Notes under the pieces: model-generated
The model's input: only the letters and a program-made list of their open reading frames with translations
What the model was told of the DNA's origin: nothing
The model's database searches: none
Made by a program: the position numbers and the translations under genes
Shown here: positions 27,408 through 36,188 of the stretch, piece after piece
Layout: every line of letters begins with the position of its first letter
Position numbering within the stretch: the stretch's first letter is position 1
Assembly (NCBI RefSeq): GCF_019670005.1
Contig: NZ_AP019783.1
Span: 3,374,150 to 3,438,149, forward strand
Length of the DNA stretch: 64,000 nucleotides
Origin: Methylomagnum ishizawai
Lineage (GTDB): Bacteria; Pseudomonadota; Gammaproteobacteria; Methylococcales; Methylococcaceae
Direction of reading: 5' to 3'

Positions 27408-29762
27408 TTAACTGCCGCGAACCCGGTACTCCGCCAACGCGCCTTGCAGCGCTTCGAAATCGACCGGTTTGACCAAGTGCCGGTCGAACCCGGCGGCCCG
27501 CGATTTTTCCCGGTCCTCGGCTTGCCCATAGCCCGTCAGGGCGATCAGCCAACTCCCCTTCAATTCGGCGGACTGCCGCAAAGTCCGCGCCACCGCGTAG
27601 CCATCCATGCCCGGCAGCCCGATGTCGAGCAGGACCACCTGCGGCGGTTCGGCCAGCGCCATCTTCAGCCCCTCCTCGCCGTCGTAGGCCGCCCGCACTC
27701 GGTGCCCATCGCTTTCCAGCAGCAGCGCGAGGCTATCGGCGGCGTCGCGGTTGTCATCCACCACCAAGATATGGAGTCCGCTCGACGGCGCCATGGCGAC
27801 CGCGACGGATTCGACGGATTCGACGGTGGGCGGATCCGGCAGGCGCGGCAGGCGGACGACGAATTCGCTGCCCCGGCCCCGTCCGGCGCTGAACGCTTGC
27901 ACGGTGCCACCGTGCAGGTCCACCAGCCGCTTGACCAGGGACAGGCCAATCCCCAAGCCGCCCTCGGGGCGGTCGAGGGTCCGGTCCGTTTGGTAGAACA
28001 GATCGAACACATGGGGCAAGGCCCTGGGATCGAGGCCCTGCCCGGTATCGCGGACCCGGATGCCCACCTCCGCGCCGTCGCACTCGACGCTTAGCCCAAT
28101 CCGCCCCCCCGTATCGGTGTATTTGGCGGCGTTGTTGAGCAGGTTCGACACCACCTGGATCAGCCGGACCCTATCGCCCTCGATGAGGATGGGTTCCGGC
28201 GGCAAATGGACGGTCAGTTCATGCCGCCGATCGTTGATCAGCGGTCGGCTGGTCTCGACGGCCCGCAGCATGAGGTCCGCCACGGCAAGCGGCTCCTTAC
28301 GGAGTTCGATCTTGCCCCGTGTGATGCGGGAGATGTCCAGGAGGTCGTCCACCAGCCGGGTCATTTGCCCGGCTTGGCGATCGATGACATCGCGGCACCA
28401 AGCAAGCTGGGCATCCTTCAAGCCGGGTCGCCGGAGGATTTGGACGGCGTGGGTGATCGGCGCCAGGGGATTGCGGAGTTCGTGGGCCAGCATGGCGAGG
28501 AATACGTTCTTCTGGCTGTCGGCCTTGAGGAGGGCCGCTTCGGCCTGCTTGCGCTCGGTGATGTCGCTGATCATACCGACCCACTTGAGGATGCGGCCAT
28601 CCTCGCTGCGGACCGGTGTGCCCGTCACGCTCGCCCACCGCCACACCCCGTCAACCCGCCGGAGGCGATACTCGGCGTTGTAAACAGCCCCGAGCCGTAC
28701 CGCCGTCTGCCAACCCGACAAGGCCCGCTCGCGGTCCTCGGGGTGGATGGCATTGGCCCACCCTTCGTGCGACCATTCCTCCGGTGTCTGGCCGCTGAAG
28801 GACCGCCAACCCGAAACGTCGCCCATCAGTTCGCCCGCCGGATCGGTCTCCCACACGATTATCGCCATCGCCTCCACCAGGAGGCGGAACCGCTCTTCAC
28901 TTTCGCGCAGCGCCTCCCCGTCCCGTTTGTGTTCGGTGATGTCGCGGGCGATCCTCGACATGCCCACCACCTGGCCCTGGCGGTCCTTGATGGGCGAGAG
29001 GGTCTCCGAAATATCGATCCGCCCACCGTCCTTGCGCATGAGCGTGGCCTCGAAATTGTCGATGCGCTCACCGCCCGCGATCCGCCCGGCGATTTCCGTC
29101 TCCATCGCGGCGAACTCCGGGGGACGGAGCATCAGCGCCGGGCGGCCCACCGCCTCCCCGGCGGGGTAGCCGAATATCCTCTCGGCGGCGGGATTCCAAC
29201 TGGTGATGAACCCTTCCAAGGATTCCCCGATGATGGCGTCCCCGGAGGACTCGACGATGGCCGCCACCCGCGTACGCTCGGCCACCAAACCCCATTCCAG
29301 CATCTCGTTAGCCGCTTTCAAAGCCACCTCGGCGCGTTCCCGCTCGGCGATTTCCCGGTGCAGCCGCTCGTTCGCCTCGCGCAGTTCGGCGGGATTGGGC
29401 AAGCTCAGGATCCGTGGCATCAAGGGCCATAGGACCACGGCGGTGAGCAGGGAAACCAGGGCCGTGAATGCCTTGAACAAGACATCCAGCCAATAGAGGG
29501 GCTTCCAAAGCACGACCACGCCCATGAGGTGCGTCATACCACAAGCGAGGATGAAAATGGCGAACAGCCAGAGGACACGGACGTAGGGGAAGTCCCGGCG
29601 ATGCCGCGCGAAATAGCCGAGGGCGACCGGCAGGGACAAATACGATGCGAAAATCAGGCCGTCGCTGACCACGAAGGCCCACAGCAGCCAAGGCGACCAG
29701 CTGAGGCAATAGCCGTGGGGCATGAAACCGGCGGGGGTTAATAACCGAAAAACTTCGTCCAT
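27408..29762 (-). CDS. Ethylene-receptor-like membrane hybrid histidine kinase
   Basis: A 784-residue protein. The N-terminal membrane module (about 15-125, three or four helices) matches the ethylene-binding domain of ETR1-type receptors: VVSDGLIFASYLSLPVAL, DFPYVRVLW and ACGMTHLMG, keeping the Asp, Tyr, Pro and the Cys/His pair that ligate copper in ETR1. A short coiled coil, two PAS domains (about 155-285 and 285-405), HisKA with FLAMLAHELRNPL (His about 427), HATPase and a C-terminal receiver (LLDIGLPGMDG, Asp near 713) follow. No output regulator is adjacent. Ethylene or another small ligand is inference from the module. Confidence 0.9.
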   Translation of the reverse strand: MDEVFRLLTPAGFMPHGYCLSWSPWLLWAFVVSDGLIFASYLSLPVALGYFARHRRDFPYVRVLWLFAIFILACGMTHLMGVVVLWKPLYWLDVLFKAFTALVSLLTAVVLWPLMPRILSLPNPAELREANERLHREIAERERAEVALKAANEMLEWGLVAERTRVAAIVESSGDAIIGESLEGFITSWNPAAERIFGYPAGEAVGRPALMLRPPEFAAMETEIAGRIAGGERIDNFEATLMRKDGGRIDISETLSPIKDRQGQVVGMSRIARDITEHKRDGEALRESEERFRLLVEAMAIIVWETDPAGELMGDVSGWRSFSGQTPEEWSHEGWANAIHPEDRERALSGWQTAVRLGAVYNAEYRLRRVDGVWRWASVTGTPVRSEDGRILKWVGMISDITERKQAEAALLKADSQKNVFLAMLAHELRNPLAPITHAVQILRRPGLKDAQLAWCRDVIDRQAGQMTRLVDDLLDISRITRGKIELRKEPLAVADLMLRAVETSRPLINDRRHELTVHLPPEPILIEGDRVRLIQVVSNLLNNAAKYTDTGGRIGLSVECDGAEVGIRVRDTGQGLDPRALPHVFDLFYQTDRTLDRPEGGLGIGLSLVKRLVDLHGGTVQAFSAGRGRGSEFVVRLPRLPDPPTVESVESVAVAMAPSSGLHILVVDDNRDAADSLALLLESDGHRVRAAYDGEEGLKMALAEPPQVVLLDIGLPGMDGYAVARTLRQSAELKGSWLIALTGYGQAEDREKSRAAGFDRHLVKPVDFEALQGALAEYRVRGS

Positions 29763-30109
29763 GGGGAACCTTGCGCTTTCTCAATGGGACTATCCAGGCA
29801 GACTGGACCATATGAACCAATTAACCATTGTGGATAAAATGCGGGATCGACATCGAACCAATCGCTTACAAGAGGACGGCTGGATTGATGGTGGCCAGGG
29901 CATGCGGCTCATGGCGGGTACCGAATTTGGGCCACCACGAACACTTCGGCGGCGGCGCGCGATAGCACACTCAAAACACCACCACCGTCACCGAATCCGA
30001 CGCCGGGGCTTCGCACCGGACCCCCAGGACAGGCGACAAGGCGCGAAAAAGCCCGCTCGGGGCGGGCCTCTGGGCATTTGGCTTGGGCCGCGTCCTTACG
30101 GCGGGGGGT
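29763..30109. other. Intergenic region with a short repeat
   Basis: No gene is seen here. Positions 29961-29998 hold a sequence starting GATAGCACACTCAAAA that recurs in variant form at 34121-34152, on the other side of the GGDEF-EAL gene. Confidence 0.5.
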
Positions 30110-30360
30110 TTAGAGCAGCTTGACCAGGGCCGCGACCAGCCCGGCTTGCGCCAGCAACATCCCGGCATCCATTTCACCATGTCGAATTTGATGTCGTTGA
30201 TCTTGGCGTCCATGCGCGATTCAAGCTCGCGGATGTCCTGCCAATCATGGCGATCTCGGAATCCCCTGTGGCATCCCTGAACGCCTCGGCGATGCCCCTG
30301 GCCTCCCCGGCCTGGACGCCGGACAACGCGCTGAAACCGACAAGGGCCCTGCGCAAACTT
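30110..30360 (-). pseudogene. Frameshifted DUF1640/CCDC90-like small coiled-coil gene
   Basis: Three frames must be joined to read one protein: IAEAFRDATGDSEIA, then DIRELESRMDAKINDIKFDMVKWM, then MLLAQAGLVAALVKLL followed by a stop. This is the usual order of the short DUF1640-like proteins: a helical head, a coiled coil and a C-terminal membrane helix. Two frameshifts and the lack of a good start show it is broken. The family's role is not established in bacteria. Confidence 0.7.
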
Positions 30361-30433
30361 GGCCTACACCAAGGTCATGGCAAGCCCGGCGTGTTCCTGT
30401 TGGATGCTGCCCCGGATGGGCGGTAACGGGGAA

Positions 30434-33400
30434 TTATGGGCGCTCTCTCAACAACCAGGCTCGCAGTTCTTCGGCAGGCAGGGGTTCGCTGAAATAAAAG
30501 CCTTGGGCCTCGTCGCAACCCTTCTCCCGGAGTTTATTGAATTGCTCCCGTGTCTCCACGCCCTCGGCGATCACTCTGAGTCCGAAATTCCGCCCCAGGT
30601 TGATGATGGTGTCGACGATGGCCTCGTCTTGGGAGTCCCAGGCGATGTTGCGGATGAAGGATTGATCGATTTTCAACCGGCTGACCGGGAAGGTCTTCAG
30701 GTAGCTCAAACTGGAATAGCCGACACCGAAGTCGTCGATGGCCACACGCACGCCCATTTCGCGCAGGGTGTTCAGGGTCATGGCTGTCCAGGCGCTGTCC
30801 TCCATCAGTCCCGTTTCGGTAATCTCCAATTCCAGCAGGCCCGGTGTGACGCCCGTGTCCCGGAGTACCCTGGCCACCTGCTCGCTGATGGCGCTACGTT
30901 GGCGGTCGTAGCGGAATTGCTGGGCGGACAGGTTGACCGAGACTGGCACCGGGTATGGGATCTTACCGGACCGTTCCCAGGCTTCCGCCTGCATGGCGGC
31001 CTCGTGCAAAACCCAGAGCCCGATATCGGCAATCAGCCCGTTTTCCTCCGCCAGGGGTATGAAGCTTTCCGGTCCGGTCAGGCTCCCGTCTGAATGCCGC
31101 CAGCGCAGCAGAGCCTCGCAACCCACCACCCCGCCGTTATGAATATCCACCTGGGGTTGGTAATGCAAGAGCAGTTCACCCCGCCGCAACGCCAGCCTCA
31201 GCTGGTGTTCCAGGCCCAGGGTCCGTATCGCCTCCCGCTGCATCTCCTCGGTGAAGAATTGGTAGCCATTGCGCCCATTCTGCTTGGCGCGGTACATCGC
31301 CACGTCGGCGTTCCTGATCAAGCCGTTGGCGTCCCGGCCGTTGTCGGGATAGAGGCTGATGCCCAGGCTACAACTGATATGGAGTTCGTTACCACAGATG
31401 TCGAAGGAGGTGGAGAGGGCCTCAACGATCTTCTCGGCCGCGTGGGCGGCACCATCGGCGTCGGTGTCGGGCAGGACGAGCATGAATTCGTCCCCGCCTT
31501 GCCGGGCCACGCAGTCCTGTTCGCGGACGCAGGCACGCATACGCCTGGCCGCCTCCCTCAACAAAGCATCCCCGACCAGGTGGCCAAGGGAATCGTTGAT
31601 CTGTTTGAAGTGGTCGAGGTCGAGCACGAACACCGCCATGGGGCCGCCCCGGCGCTCCGCCTGCGCGAGATCGGCGGCCAACCGCTCCCGGAAGAACGCC
31701 CGGTTGGGCAATTGGGTCAGCACGTCATGGAAGGCCAGATGTTCGATCCTTTCCTGCTGTTCCTTTTGTTCGGTGATGTCGGTGCTGGTGCCGAACCACA
31801 GGGTGGTGCGGCCCTCCCCGTCGCGGATCGGCAGGGCGCGGGACAGGAACCAGCGGTATCTCCCGTCCACGCCAAGCAGTGGAAAAATATCCTCCCATGG
31901 CTCGCCCAAGGCGATGGAAGCCCGGTAATGGGCGGTGACGCGCTCGACATGGTCGGGATGGTGCGCCGAGCGCCAATCCTCCCCCATCATGGTTTGGGGC
32001 GTGCCGCCGGTGTACTCGTACCAGCGCCGGTTGTACCAGAAGATGGAGCCGTCCGGGTCGGCCATCCAGGCGAGCTGGGCGATATTGTCGGCCATGGCGC
32101 GGAAGCGGGCCTCGCTCTCGCGCAGGGCGCGCTCGGCGGCCTCCCGCTCGGTGATGTCCTGGACCGTGCCGATCATCCGGGAAGGCCCGCCCCGCCCGTC
32201 GGGCACCAGTTGGCCCCGTCCTTCGAGCAGGCGGTTCCGTCCCCCTGGACCGGCCACACGGAGCCGCAGGGCTCCGGGGGATTGGCCCGCCGAGGCGGTC
32301 TCCATCCACTGCCGTATCGGTGCCCAGTCGTCGGGATGGATCAGGCCGAGGAAGGCTTCCAGGGTGTGCGCGAAGTCACCGGGCGAGACGCCAAACAGGC
32401 GGTAGGTTTCATCGGTCCAGACCACCCGGTCCCGGACCGGATCGTAGGCCCAGCTGCCGATGTGCGCCAAGGCCTGGGATTCCGAGAGCATCCGCTCCCG
32501 CTCCTTGAGCCGTTCCTCGCTTTGGCGGAGCCGCTCCTCGGCTTGCTTGCGCCCGGTGATGTTCAAATGGCTGATGACCGCGCCACCAACCCCGTCGATG
32601 CGGTACGGGACGACATTCATGTGGAACCAGCGTTCCTCCGATGGGCCAGGGCAGCGATATTCCATTTCAAACTGGTCCAGCCTACCGTCCAACACCGCCT
32701 GGATGCCGGCCAGGGCTTCCGCCGTGTCCGGGGCCGAAGCGGAGGCTCGGGCGCAGACCTCCAGGTAGTTGGCACCTATGGTCACGGCGGACAGGCCGGA
32801 GGCCGCGTTGTCCCGCGCGAAGCGGGTCCAAGCCGCGTTAACCGCGATGATGGCCCCGGCGGAATCGATGACGGCAATATGCGCCGGAAGGGCCTGTAGG
32901 GTCCGGCGGTTCAGTTCCTCGCTCCGGCGCAGGGCCTCCTCGGCCCGTCTGCGTTCGGCCAGGTCTTGGACGACGTATAGGATCAGGCCATTCCCCCGGC
33001 TTTCCACGGGTGCCACCGTATATGAAACAAAGTGTTCCTTACCGGTGAGACGGTTCCTCAGGCATAGATCGAAATCCCGCACGAATTCCCCACGCAACGC
33101 CTTGGACACGGGCCATTGCTCCAAAGGTAGGATGGCCCCATCGAGGGTACGGAGTTCGAACGCTTGGCTGTACTCGCCGATGCCGAGGTCCATGGCGCGG
33201 TCGTCGGATAGGCCATGCAACGTCAGGCCGGTCTTGTTATGGGTGACCAAGTTGCCCTTCGCATCAGTGATCGATAACCCCACCGGCATATTCGCGAGGA
33301 TGGCCGCGAGCGTGGCGTTGGCGGCGTCCAGTTCGACCAGCCGCCGCTCCTGCTCATCGCGGGCGCGCAGAAGTTCCTCCTCGATGGCCTTGCGCCGGGC

Positions 33401-33946
33401 GATGTCAGTCATGGCGGTACGGAACAGACCGCTATCGGAAACCGCCGGTTCCGCCACGCTGTATAGCTCGACGGGCAGGGATGCCCCGCTTTTCCCTACG
33501 ATCCGGAGTTCGGTGGTGACCGAAGACTCCTCCCGTCGCTGACAGCGCCTCAGATGCCCGATCAAGGACTGCCGGTCCTCGGGCACTACGAAATGGACCA
33601 ACGGATGGTTCAAGATGGATTGCCGCTCCCGTTGGAACAGGATCGCTGCGGTCAGGTTGATTTCCCGGATGACGCCATCCTTATCCAGGGTGAGATAGCC
33701 CAAGGGGGAGAAGTCGAAAAGATCGACATAGCGGTTGCGGGAATTTTCCAATTCCGTTTGGGCGATCCGCAACTCGTGGTTTTGTATTTCTAGTTCGGCA
33801 TCGTAGACTTGTAACTCTTGGAGCAAGCGTTCCAGGTACTGCCGGGTTTCCTCGGTGGTTTCGGGACGGAATGATTCCGCCGCCAGTCCATGAATCCCCG
33901 CCAAGAGCGCATCCTCTGCCCGCTTTCTCAGTTCCATTCTTTCCAT
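30434..33946 (-). CDS. Multi-PAS GGDEF-EAL c-di-GMP protein
   Basis: A 1170-residue protein. An N-terminal coiled coil (about 35-65) leads into about five PAS/PAC modules up to residue 740. The GGDEF domain (GGDEF near 816) is preceded by an exactly spaced inhibitory-site motif REQD. The EAL domain starts near 945 with CEALLRWRH and keeps DDFGVGYSS and AEGVET. Both catalytic sets look intact, so it could make or degrade c-di-GMP, with PAS inputs deciding. It has no membrane helices and is probably cytosolic. It has its own transcription unit between two short repeats. Confidence 0.93.
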   Translation of the reverse strand: MERMELRKRAEDALLAGIHGLAAESFRPETTEETRQYLERLLQELQVYDAELEIQNHELRIAQTELENSRNRYVDLFDFSPLGYLTLDKDGVIREINLTAAILFQRERQSILNHPLVHFVVPEDRQSLIGHLRRCQRREESSVTTELRIVGKSGASLPVELYSVAEPAVSDSGLFRTAMTDIARRKAIEEELLRARDEQERRLVELDAANATLAAILANMPVGLSITDAKGNLVTHNKTGLTLHGLSDDRAMDLGIGEYSQAFELRTLDGAILPLEQWPVSKALRGEFVRDFDLCLRNRLTGKEHFVSYTVAPVESRGNGLILYVVQDLAERRRAEEALRRSEELNRRTLQALPAHIAVIDSAGAIIAVNAAWTRFARDNAASGLSAVTIGANYLEVCARASASAPDTAEALAGIQAVLDGRLDQFEMEYRCPGPSEERWFHMNVVPYRIDGVGGAVISHLNITGRKQAEERLRQSEERLKERERMLSESQALAHIGSWAYDPVRDRVVWTDETYRLFGVSPGDFAHTLEAFLGLIHPDDWAPIRQWMETASAGQSPGALRLRVAGPGGRNRLLEGRGQLVPDGRGGPSRMIGTVQDITEREAAERALRESEARFRAMADNIAQLAWMADPDGSIFWYNRRWYEYTGGTPQTMMGEDWRSAHHPDHVERVTAHYRASIALGEPWEDIFPLLGVDGRYRWFLSRALPIRDGEGRTTLWFGTSTDITEQKEQQERIEHLAFHDVLTQLPNRAFFRERLAADLAQAERRGGPMAVFVLDLDHFKQINDSLGHLVGDALLREAARRMRACVREQDCVARQGGDEFMLVLPDTDADGAAHAAEKIVEALSTSFDICGNELHISCSLGISLYPDNGRDANGLIRNADVAMYRAKQNGRNGYQFFTEEMQREAIRTLGLEHQLRLALRRGELLLHYQPQVDIHNGGVVGCEALLRWRHSDGSLTGPESFIPLAEENGLIADIGLWVLHEAAMQAEAWERSGKIPYPVPVSVNLSAQQFRYDRQRSAISEQVARVLRDTGVTPGLLELEITETGLMEDSAWTAMTLNTLREMGVRVAIDDFGVGYSSLSYLKTFPVSRLKIDQSFIRNIAWDSQDEAIVDTIINLGRNFGLRVIAEGVETREQFNKLREKGCDEAQGFYFSEPLPAEELRAWLLRERP

Positions 33947-34117
33947 GGGATGGACCTAAAACCCTGGATGGGTGCCGAAATCCCGGTTAAGAGGCAACAC
34001 CTATCTTTGGTCTCCGTTCCAGGCCTACGGTTCCCGTAATTCCACTAAAGTTGTAGTTGTAAATGCGATTTAGCGCGGTGCAATTGGACGCATGAGAACC
34101 ACACGGGGCCTATAGTC

Positions 34118-34599
34118 CGTGATAGCGCACTCAAAAACTACCACCGAATCCAGCCCACGTAGGACGCGGCCCGGACGGCGACCGCATCCACTTGGCGGTG
34201 GACGGCACACCGCTGGCACTGGTGAACAACGGCACCGTGTGCTACCCGTACCCCGACCGGCTCGGCACGGTCCAGCGCATCACCGACGCGGGCCAGCAGG
34301 TCGTGTGGTCGGCGCGGTACGAGCCGTTCGGCCAGGCCGTCATCGGTTCCAGCATCGAGTACAACCCGCGCTTCCCCGGCCAGTACTACGACGCGGAGAC
34401 GGGGCTGTACTACAACCACTTCCGGGATTACGATGCGGGGGTGGGAAGGTATGTGGAGAGCGATCCGGTTGGGTTGCGTGGTGGGGTTAATACATACGCC
34501 TATGTCGGTAATTCCCCAGTCAACTCTATTGATCCAGAAGGGCTTGCTGCTGTGATTCCTGGCCCACTTGGAATACCACTGCCAATTGGTTTGCCATCC
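34118..34599 (+). pseudogene. Rhs core-end fragment, 5' truncated
   Basis: The frame is open only after a TAG at about 34115 and has no proper start. It encodes the last part of an Rhs core (PDRLGTVQRITDAGQQVVWSARYEPFG, then FPGQYYDAETGLYYN and GRYVESDPVGLRGG). This core normally precedes a variable toxin tip. After PIGLPS the frame is cut by an IS4-like element at 34600. It is a remnant of a polymorphic toxin gene and not functional. Confidence 0.85.
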
Positions 34600-36014
34600 A
34601 GCCCTTTCAAACTGAAATAACCGATAGTATTATCGGCGCTCAACATACCAACACCAATAGTCGAGATCAATGCTAGAGCTATTCCGCCAGAAAATGCCCC
34701 TGTCCTGCCTGCTGCACGGCCTACTGGAACGCTGCTTTGCGGCGGAGAGGCTGGACAGGATTTTCCTGGAGAACGCGAAGGAGCAATACACGCGGGAAAT
34801 CCTATTTTCGACGGTGTGCGACCTCATGCTGAGCGTGGTCCTCAAGGTCCATCCCTCGATCAACGCGGCCTACCAGAAACACCCGGAACCCCTGGGGGTA
34901 ACGGTATCCGCGCTCTACGAGAAACTCAAGGGCGTTGAATTATCCGTGTCCCAAGCCCTGCTGCGCGATACCTCGGAAGACCTGTCGGATATTCTCGATG
35001 CCCTGGGTTTCACCCCCGAACCCTGGTTGCCGGGTTATCCGGTCCGCCTCCTCGACGGCAACTGTCTGGCGGCGAGCGAGAAACGCCTCGCCGTCCACCG
35101 CGAGGTCGGCGGTGCCGCGTTGCCGGGCAAGTCGCTGGTGGTGTTCGACCCGGAGCGCCGCCTGATGCGGGACGTGTTCCCTTGCGAGGACGGACATGCC
35201 CAGGAGCGCCGCCTGCTCGACGCCGTGGCCGGTATCCCCAAGGCCGGCGAACTGTGGATCGCCGACCGCAACTTCTGCACCGTGGGATTCCTCGACCGGC
35301 TCCAGGGCCGGAACGCCCACGCCTTGATGCGCTTGCACCTGAACCTGCCGCTGACCGAGGAAACCCTGTTTTCCCAGGCCGGGGAACAGGGCGGCGGGCG
35401 GCTTTTGGAAAAGCGGGTCGGCGTGGCCGGGCGGCCCTATCGCCTCGTCCGCGTCGAACTCGAACAACCCACCCGCGACGGCGATGCCTTCGTCGATATC
35501 CTGACCGACCTCCCGGCGGACATACCCGCCGCCACCGTCGCCGACCTCTACCGCAGGCGCTGGACCCTGGAAACCGCGTTCCAACACGTCGAAAAACATT
35601 TCAAGTCCGAGATCGAAACCCTGGCCTATCCCAAGGCCGCCCTGTTCGGATTCGCCCTGGCCCTGGTCGCCTATAACCTCTTCTCGGTCATGATCTCGGC
35701 GCTGGACTGCGCCCATGGAAAACCCGTGTCCAAGGATATCTCCGGGTATTATCTCTCCCACGAGATCGCCGCCACTTTCCTCGCGCTCATCCAACTCAGC
35801 GGGGTCGGCGACTGGCTGTTCGTCTCCGAACAAACCCCGGCGGAATTCGCCGCGTGGCTGCGCGAAACCGCCCGGAACATCCCGTTGCGTACCCTCAAAA
35901 AGCATCCGCGCGGCCCGAAAAAGCCCATCGACAAACCGCCCTACGACCCGAAACAGCCACATGTCTCGACATATCAATTACTTAGGAAGAAGAAGTAGTC
36001 ACTTTGAAAGGGCT
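34600..36014 (+). mobile_element. IS4-like insertion sequence inside rhs remnant
   Basis: The element is 1415 bp. Inverted ends read AGCCCTTTCAAA(CT/GT)GA. The 12-bp target duplication GGTTTGCCATCC lies at 34588-34599 and 36015-36026. Removing the element restores the rhs frame (PIGLPS then QNTLVDIG). Confidence 0.88.
34670..35998 (+). CDS. IS4-family transposase
   Basis: A 442-residue DDE transposase. The first Asp is in VRLLDGNCLAA, the second in LWIADRNFCTVGFL, and the catalytic Glu is in the YRRRWTLETAFQHVEKHFKSE signature (Y-x2-R-W-x2-E-x6-K type) of IS4 proteins. The frame is complete, with no frameshift, so the element may still be active. It fills most of the element, starting 70 bp inside the left end. 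Confidence 0.92.
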   Translation: MLELFRQKMPLSCLLHGLLERCFAAERLDRIFLENAKEQYTREILFSTVCDLMLSVVLKVHPSINAAYQKHPEPLGVTVSALYEKLKGVELSVSQALLRDTSEDLSDILDALGFTPEPWLPGYPVRLLDGNCLAASEKRLAVHREVGGAALPGKSLVVFDPERRLMRDVFPCEDGHAQERRLLDAVAGIPKAGELWIADRNFCTVGFLDRLQGRNAHALMRLHLNLPLTEETLFSQAGEQGGGRLLEKRVGVAGRPYRLVRVELEQPTRDGDAFVDILTDLPADIPAATVADLYRRRWTLETAFQHVEKHFKSEIETLAYPKAALFGFALALVAYNLFSVMISALDCAHGKPVSKDISGYYLSHEIAATFLALIQLSGVGDWLFVSEQTPAEFAAWLRETARNIPLRTLKKHPRGPKKPIDKPPYDPKQPHVSTYQLLRKKK

Positions 36015-36186
36015 GGTTTGCCATCCCAAAATACCCTTGTAGACATAGGCAATAACTATCAGAGTAACCGTTATATACCAGATGGCAGGGGCCGTAGCGA
36101 AAGACCTGATCGAAGCGATAGAAGCGGGCGTAGTTGTCCACCAAGACCAGGAAATCAAGACCCATGCAAAGGTCTTCGAGAACAGC
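36015..36186 (+). pseudogene. Rhs variable-tip fragment downstream of IS4-like element
   Basis: This continues the rhs frame after the insertion: QNTLVDIGNNYQSNRYIPDG, an arginine/serine-rich linker and GNQDPCKGLREQL, a common start of short Rhs C-terminal tips. An IS630-type element at 36189 cuts it again. Any toxin activity is lost, and no immunity gene was recognised next to it. Confidence 0.7.
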
Positions 36187-36188
36187 TA

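Noticed and set aside
31094-32899. 601-residue plus-strand frame
   Set aside because: Antisense shadow of the first PAS-GGDEF-EAL gene.
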